Positions 59,132 to 64,000 of a DNA stretch of 64,000 nucleotides are shown piece by piece. The position numbers and the translations under genes are program-made. Origin of the DNA: Candidatus Krumholzibacteriia bacterium. GTDB lineage: Bacteria > Krumholzibacteriota > Krumholzibacteriia > G020349025. The notes under the pieces were generated by a model, which had not been told where the DNA came from, ran no database searches, and was given only the letters and a program-made list of their open reading frames with translations. Within the stretch, counting starts at the first letter, position 1; every line of letters starts with the position of its first letter. Location: positions 103,473-167,472 of the forward strand of contig DASRJW010000101.1 of NCBI GenBank assembly GCA_035649275.1. The letters are read 5' to 3'.

Positions 59132-61303
59132 GTGACGGTTCGCATCAAGAAATCCACCGGCGCCCCGGTGGTCTTTGGGACGGACGCCGGGGAGGAGAGC
59201 GCCCGGCGCCTCCATACTGCCGCGCCGGAGCGAGGGGCGGCGAGCACGACGCCCAAGAAGCCTGGGTCAGGAAAAGCGGGACGGGAGAAACCGGTGCGGG
59301 AGAAGAAGCGGCCCGAAGGAGCAGCGGCGAAGCCCATGGCGAAGAAAAAGCGGCGGGAAGCGGCGGCAAGGGCGGTGCGGCCGAAGAAACGGCCAGAAGG
59401 AGCGACGGCGAAGGCGGTGCCAAGGAAGAGCCGGCGGGAGGAACCGGCGATGCCCGCGACGGAGAAACCGGCGCGGGTGAGCTCGAGTCGTGAAAAGCCG
59501 GAATCCTCCGGCGCCCAGGCCTCGACCGCCAAGCCGCGCAACCGGCGCGAGGCGCGCACGGCAAAGAGCCAGGCGGCAGGCAGACGCGCCTCGGCGGAGA
59601 CCTTGGCCTCGCGGCAGCGCGAGATCTCGGTGAGCGAGTTCTTCACCAAGAACCGCCATCTCCTTGGCTTCGACAGTCCGGCGCGGGGGCTCCTCACCAC
59701 GGTGAAGGAAGCGGTGGACAACAGCCTGGACGCCGCCGAAGAGGCCGGGATCCTGCCGACGGTGCGGGTGCAGCTGGTCGAGATCAGCGAGGATCGCTAC
59801 CGCGTCATGGTGCAGGACAACGGCCCCGGAATCGTCAAGGCCCAGGTCCCCAAGATCTTCGGCAAGCTGCTCTACGGCTCCAAGTTCCATCGCCTGAAGA
59901 TGTCCCGCGGCCAGCAGGGCATCGGCATCTCCGCGGCGGGCATGTACGGACAGCTGACCACGGGGAAACCGGTGGTGATCACCTCGAAGACCGGGAAGGG
60001 AAAGCCGGCGCACCACTTCGAGATCGTCATCGACACCACCAAGAACGCTCCCGTCGTGGTCAAGGACGACACCCTGGAATGGGAGCCCGACCACGGCACG
60101 CGTCTCGAAATCGAGCTGCAGGGGAGCTACAAGGGCGGCAGGCGCTCGGTGGACGAGTATCTGGAGCAGGTGGCCCTCGCCAATCCGCACGCCGAGATCT
60201 TCTACTCCCCGCCGCGCGACCGGCCCGAGGTGCATTTCGAGCGCCTGAGCGCCGAGCTGCCGCCGGAGCCGCAAGAGATCCAGCCCCATCCTTACGGCGT
60301 CGAGCTGGGAGTCCTGCAGCAGCTCCTGAAGGACACCAAGGCGCGCACCCTGTCGGCGGCGCTGCAGAGCGAGTTCTCCCGTGTCTCCCCCAAGGTGGCG
60401 AGCGAGATCCTCGGGCTCGCCGGCCTCGCCCCCAACCGCCGCCCGCACGAGCTCAAGCCCGGCGAGGTGGAGCTGCTGCACCGCTCCATCCCCAAGGTGA
60501 AGATCCTGGCGCCGCCTGCGACCAGTGTCGTGCCCATCGGCGAAGCCTTGATCCAGCGCGGCCTGGAGCGGGAGATCCGCGCCGAGTTCACCTGCTCCTC
60601 CACCCGCCCGCCGGCGGTCTACCGCGGCAACCCGTTCATCGTCGAGGCGGGGCTCGCCTACGGCGGCGATCTCCGCCAGGTGAGCGACGACGACAGCGAA
60701 CCGCTGGCGACGGCACGGGCGGAGGACGCGCAGCAGGGGCCGATCACCTTGCTCCGTCTCGCCAACCGCGCCCCGCTCCAGTATCAGCAATCGTCGTGCG
60801 CCATCTTCCGCGCCGCGGTGGAAACGAACTGGCGGCAGTACGGCCTGTCGCAGCCCAAGGCGTCGCTGCCCCAGGGCCCGATGGTGCTCCTCGTGCACCT
60901 GGCTTCGGTGTGGGTGCCGTTCACCAGCGAGTCGAAGGAAGCGGTGGCCCATTACCCGGAGATCGTGAAGGAGATCCGCCTGGCGCTCCTGGAGTGCGGC
61001 CGCAAGCTCGGCACCTACCTCCGCCGGCGCGAGCACGCGCGCCGCGAGGAGCGGCGCCGCAGCATCTTCGAGATGTACATCGGTGAGCTGGTGGAGTCTC
61101 TCGGCAAGCTCACCCAGACGGACCGCAAAAAGCTGCAGGCCAAGCTCCTCGAGCTCGCCCGCCAGCACACCGGCGACGCCGGCGAGGCGGCGACAGCGTA
61201 CGTCGCCCCGTCGCGGCGGGTGCGGGTGGAGAGCCCGGCGGAACCGAGGGACGACGACGACGAGCAAGCGCAACTGCGGCTCGGACTGGAGGAGAACGGA
61301 TGA
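59132..61303 (+). CDS. top6B: DNA topoisomerase VI subunit B with a long basic N-terminal tail
   Basis: This 723-residue protein has a GHKL ATPase ([20 protein letters not shown] start, N-box [34 protein letters not shown]), a helix-two-turn-helix and a transducer domain of the Topo VI type. Topo VI makes ATP-dependent double-strand passages, typical of archaea and some bacteria. The first 155 residues are a Lys/Arg/Ala-rich tail with short repeats ([20 protein letters not shown]). This is unlike archaeal TopVIB, which starts at the ATPase. The GTG at 59132 follows GGGAGG by 10 bases; internal Met69 would remove part of the tail. It is coupled to the A subunit gene by a 4-base overlap (ATGA). 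Confidence 0.9.
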   Translation: MTVRIKKSTGAPVVFGTDAGEESARRLHTAAPERGAASTTPKKPGSGKAGREKPVREKKRPEGAAAKPMAKKKRREAAARAVRPKKRPEGATAKAVPRKSRREEPAMPATEKPARVSSSREKPESSGAQASTAKPRNRREARTAKSQAAGRRASAETLASRQREISVSEFFTKNRHLLGFDSPARGLLTTVKEAVDNSLDAAEEAGILPTVRVQLVEISEDRYRVMVQDNGPGIVKAQVPKIFGKLLYGSKFHRLKMSRGQQGIGISAAGMYGQLTTGKPVVITSKTGKGKPAHHFEIVIDTTKNAPVVVKDDTLEWEPDHGTRLEIELQGSYKGGRRSVDEYLEQVALANPHAEIFYSPPRDRPEVHFERLSAELPPEPQEIQPHPYGVELGVLQQLLKDTKARTLSAALQSEFSRVSPKVASEILGLAGLAPNRRPHELKPGEVELLHRSIPKVKILAPPATSVVPIGEALIQRGLEREIRAEFTCSSTRPPAVYRGNPFIVEAGLAYGGDLRQVSDDDSEPLATARAEDAQQGPITLLRLANRAPLQYQQSSCAIFRAAVETNWRQYGLSQPKASLPQGPMVLLVHLASVWVPFTSESKEAVAHYPEIVKEIRLALLECGRKLGTYLRRREHARREERRRSIFEMYIGELVESLGKLTQTDRKKLQAKLLELARQHTGDAGEAATAYVAPSRRVRVESPAEPRDDDDEQAQLRLGLEENG

Positions 61304-62421
61304 GCGCGCGGCGGAAAACGACGAAGAAGCGCGACGGCGCCGCCGGGGTGGCCCAGAAGCTGGTGCAGCTCGGCGAGGAGGCGGTGCGGCAGATCCACGC
61401 CGGCAAGAACCCGAACGTGGAGATCCCGCTGCGCACTCTGGCGAACGTCAAGTTCGACCCCAAGAAGTCCATCATCGAGCTCGGGGACGAGACCCAGAGC
61501 CGCGCCCTCTTCAATGTCGCCCAGGCACGCAAATACATGCAGACGATGCTGGTGGCGTCGGCGTGCAAGGACCTGGTGGACGTGGGCAAGACCACCAGCA
61601 TCCGCGATCTCTACTACATCACCAAGCACACCATCCCCGACAGCCGGCAGAACACCTTCGAGGAGCAGGAGGAATCGGATCCCATCATCGAGGACCTGGA
61701 GGTCACCATGGACTCGCTGCGGGAGGAGATGCACCTCTTCGCCTCCAACCGTGGTTCCATGGTGGGCCCCCTCACCATCGTGGACTCCGGCGACACCATC
61801 GACCTGCGGCGCCTGGGCAGCGGCGGCTGGAGCGTGCCCTCCATCGTCGAGGCCAACGTCATCCAGTTCAAGAAGAGCGACGCAGCGATGATCGTGCTGG
61901 TGGAGAAGGATGCCGTTTGGCGGCGTCTGAACGAGGACCGTTTCTGGAAGAAGCACAACGCCATCATCGTGCACGGCAACGGCATGGCGCCGCGGGGGGT
62001 GCGGCGGCTCTGCCACCGCATGGTGCAGGAGTTGAAGCTGCCCCTCTACGTGCTGGTGGACAACGACCCCTGGGGTTTCTACATCTATTCGGTGGTGAAG
62101 CAGGGTTCCATCAACTTGGCCTACGAGAGCTTGCGCATGGCCGTGCCCCAGGCGCGCTTCGTCGGCCTCTCCTCCTTCGACGCCGAGCGTTACGGCCTGT
62201 CGGACAACGTCAAGATCAAGCTCGATGACATCGACGAGCGCCGGGCCAAGCAGATGCTCGCCTACCCCTGGTTCGAGCGCAAGGAATGGCAAAAGGAGCT
62301 GCACAAGATGCTGAAGGTCGGCGTCAAGCTCGAGCTCGAAGCCTTGTCCTCCAAGGGCATCTCCTTCATCTCCGAGGAGTATCTGCCGCAGAAGATTCGC
62401 GACCGCCAGTACCTGGCGTAG
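61300..62421 (+). CDS. top6A: DNA topoisomerase VI subunit A (Spo11 type)
   Basis: This 373-residue protein has the Spo11/TopVIA signature: [12 protein letters not shown] with the catalytic Tyr pair (105/106, the second being the nucleophile by analogy with Spo11), and a TOPRIM domain with Glu in VLVEKDAV and the DxD of VDNDPWGF. A winged-helix lies between. It cuts both DNA strands with the B subunit. It overlaps the B gene end by 4 bases. The length is typical and nothing is missing. Confidence 0.95.
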   Translation: MSARRKTTKKRDGAAGVAQKLVQLGEEAVRQIHAGKNPNVEIPLRTLANVKFDPKKSIIELGDETQSRALFNVAQARKYMQTMLVASACKDLVDVGKTTSIRDLYYITKHTIPDSRQNTFEEQEESDPIIEDLEVTMDSLREEMHLFASNRGSMVGPLTIVDSGDTIDLRRLGSGGWSVPSIVEANVIQFKKSDAAMIVLVEKDAVWRRLNEDRFWKKHNAIIVHGNGMAPRGVRRLCHRMVQELKLPLYVLVDNDPWGFYIYSVVKQGSINLAYESLRMAVPQARFVGLSSFDAERYGLSDNVKIKLDDIDERRAKQMLAYPWFERKEWQKELHKMLKVGVKLELEALSSKGISFISEEYLPQKIRDRQYLA

Positions 62422-62471
62422 TCCGCGACGCGAGCCTCCAGGAGTCGCAGCACCCCCGAGGCCGGGGCTCG

Positions 62472-62488
62472 GAGTGGCAGCTCCACTC
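62472..62488 (+). other. Stem-loop in the topoisomerase VI-ileS gap
   Basis: The six-base arms GAGTGG (62472-62477) and CCACTC (62483-62488) flank a 5-base loop, 50 bases after the top6A stop. A TATGAT at 62499-62504 could be a -10 box for ileS but has no good -35. Both readings are weak. Confidence 0.3.
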
Positions 62489-62547
62489 GGGCCCAGGCTA
62501 TGATGGCGCCCGGACCTTGTACCGCCACGCCGGGCCGAGGAAGCGTC

Positions 62548-64000
62548 ATGCCTTTCCGCAAAGTCACGAGCAAGGTCGAGTTCGCTGCCCTGGAAGAAGA
62601 GATCAACCAGGCCTGGGAGCGCGAACGCACCTTCCAGCGCTCGATCGAGCAGCGCGCCGGGGGACCGGAGTACGTTTTCTACGACGGCCCGCCCTTCGCC
62701 ACCGGCTTGCCCCACTACGGGCACCTGCTCGCCGGCACCATCAAGGACGTGGTACCGCGCTACCGCAGCATGCGGGGCGCCATCGTCGAGCGCCGCTTCG
62801 GCTGGGATTGCCACGGCTTGCCGGTGGAATACGAGATGGAAAAGGAGCTCGAGCTCCGCTCCCGGCGCGACATCGAGAGCTACGGCATCGCCCGCTTCAA
62901 CGAGGCCTGCCGGAGCATCGTGCTGCGCTACGTCGGCGAGTGGCGGAAGACCGTGCGGCGCATGGGGCGCTGGGTGGACTTCGACAACGACTACAAGACG
63001 ATGGACCCGGACTACATGGAGTCCATCTGGTGGGCCTTCCAACGTCTCTGGGAGCAGGGCCTGATCTACCAGGGCTTCAAGGTCATGCCCTACTGCCCGC
63101 GCTGCGCCACGCCGCTCTCCAACTTCGAGACCGCCCAGGGCTACGAAGACGTGCAGGATCCGGCCATCACGGTGCGCTTCCGCGCCAGCGCGGCGGCGGC
63201 GTCGGCGCTCGGAGCGGAGAAACCGCTCTCCTTCCTGGCCTGGACGACGACGCCCTGGACGTTACCGAGCAACTTGGGCTTGGCGGTGGGGGCGGACATC
63301 CCGTACGTCCGCGTCCGCGATGGGGAGCAGGAGTACATCCTCGCCGCGGAGCGCGTGGCGGCGCACTGGAAGGATCCGGCGAGCCTCGAGGTACGCGCCA
63401 CCTTCCCGGGCCAGGCTCTCGACGGTTTGGAATACGAGCCGCTCTTTCCCTATTTCACCGCGCTCGCGGCGCAGGGCGCCTTCCGCGTCCGTCTCGGCGA
63501 CTTCGTCTCCACCGCCGAAGGCACGGGCATCGTGCACGTGGCGCCGGGTTTCGGCGAGGACGACTACGCTCTGGGGCAAAAGCACGGCATCCCGGTTGTC
63601 TGCCCGGTGGATGCAGAGGGGCGGTTCACTGCGGAAGTCCCGGACTACGCTGGCAAGTTCGTGAAGGACGCCGACGCCGACATCATGCGCCGGCTGCGGG
63701 ACGAGAAACGCCTGCTGCATCGGACCACGCTCCAGCACAGCTATCCGCACTGCTATCGCTGCGACTCGGTCCTCATCTACCGGGCCATCACCACCTGGTT
63801 CGTGCGCATCGACACCATCAAGGAGCGCATGCTCGCCTGCAACGCCCGCATCCACTGGGTGCCCGAGCATCTGCGCGACGGCCGCTTCGGCCAGTGGCTG
63901 GCCAACGCCCGCGACTGGGCCATCTCGCGCAACCGCTACTGGGGAACGCCGCTGCCGGTGTGGCGTTGCGAGGGCTGCGGCGCCGATCTGTGCCTGGGGA
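62548..64000 (+). CDS. ileS: Isoleucyl-tRNA synthetase, N-terminal part (eukaryote-type, runs off the window)
   Basis: The visible 484 residues have the IleRS N-terminal motifs: VFYDGPPFATGLPHYGHLLAG (the HIGH-type motif HYGH), GWDCHGLPVEYEMEKEL, and an editing domain with AWTTTPWTLPSNLGL and GEDDYALGQKHG. The second class (IleRS2, often mupirocin resistant) is indicated by LPHYGHLLAGTIKD. The KMSKS motif and the tRNA-binding part lie beyond 64000. It charges tRNA-Ile with isoleucine. Confidence 0.95.
   Translation, partial: MPFRKVTSKVEFAALEEEINQAWERERTFQRSIEQRAGGPEYVFYDGPPFATGLPHYGHLLAGTIKDVVPRYRSMRGAIVERRFGWDCHGLPVEYEMEKELELRSRRDIESYGIARFNEACRSIVLRYVGEWRKTVRRMGRWVDFDNDYKTMDPDYMESIWWAFQRLWEQGLIYQGFKVMPYCPRCATPLSNFETAQGYEDVQDPAITVRFRASAAAASALGAEKPLSFLAWTTTPWTLPSNLGLAVGADIPYVRVRDGEQEYILAAERVAAHWKDPASLEVRATFPGQALDGLEYEPLFPYFTALAAQGAFRVRLGDFVSTAEGTGIVHVAPGFGEDDYALGQKHGIPVVCPVDAEGRFTAEVPDYAGKFVKDADADIMRRLRDEKRLLHRTTLQHSYPHCYRCDSVLIYRAITTWFVRIDTIKERMLACNARIHWVPEHLRDGRFGQWLANARDWAISRNRYWGTPLPVWRCEGCGADLCLG

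Noticed and set aside
1-64000. tRNA, rRNA, CRISPR arrays, insertion sequences and phage genes
   Set aside because: No T-loop-like arms with paired stems, no spaced direct repeats of 20-40 bases and no transposase or integrase motif were seen on either strand.

Overview
The window is about 64 kb of very GC-rich bacterial DNA (G/C dominates third codon positions) with tightly packed genes, many joined by ATGA stop/start overlaps. No rRNA, tRNA, CRISPR array or insertion sequence was seen. The gene content (RsbU-type phosphatase signalling, Gld-like ABC cassette, DUF4139, integrin-like FG-GAP repeats, a eukaryote-type IleRS, bacterial topoisomerase VI and a small histone-fold protein) suggests an uncultured Gram-negative lineage near the FCB group, such as Eisenbacteria or Krumholzibacteriota. 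That placement is inference from gene content only; lipoproteins, TonB-like and barrel-like proteins support an outer membrane.

Layout. 1-9839 is almost entirely minus strand: a truncated glycosyltransferase, then (in transcription order from 9839) a secreted protein, a barrel-TPR protein, an RsbU-like phosphatase, an RsbW-like ATPase, a histidine kinase, a membrane glycosyltransferase with TPRs and a polysaccharide deacetylase. 10064-14260 holds an alanyl-tRNA editing protein, dapE-dapD and a DUF47-PiT phosphate uptake pair. 14183-18190 holds mutY, an amidohydrolase lipoprotein and a PLP ammonia-lyase. 18517-23695 is a four-gene pilin operon whose second gene fuses a prepilin, three SdrD-B-like domains and a seven-repeat FG-GAP propeller. 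23795-27057 is a cysteine desulfurase-nadA operon with a TonB-like secreted protein. 27071-30478 holds thioredoxin, an RDD protein, and an ArsR-methyltransferase regulator with ahcY behind a palindromic operator. 31270-32850 is a tandem pair of unrecognised secreted paralogues.

33093-40151 holds a CGNR-like protein, a DHH phosphoesterase, enoyl-CoA hydratase, an RlmI-like methyltransferase, fructose-1,6-bisphosphatase, dapF and a glycosyltransferase. 40299-45033 is a Gld-like ABC export cassette. 45030-52925 holds lysine aminotransferase, PIN-PhoH, an EIIA protein, an RluD-like pseudouridine synthase and two glycosyltransferases. 53046-56081 encodes a helicase fused to an exonuclease (MrfA/YprA plus MrfB/YprB in one chain). 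56246 onward holds a DUF4139 protein, a bacterial histone with a strong promoter, a lipoprotein, topoisomerase VI B and A, and the start of ileS.

The most notable content is (1) the chimeric pilin-adhesin operon, (2) the cluster of archaeal-like chromatin and topology genes (histone plus topoisomerase VI with a lysine/arginine-rich tail), (3) the helicase-exonuclease fusion and (4) the apparently leaderless, operator-controlled SAH-recycling operon.
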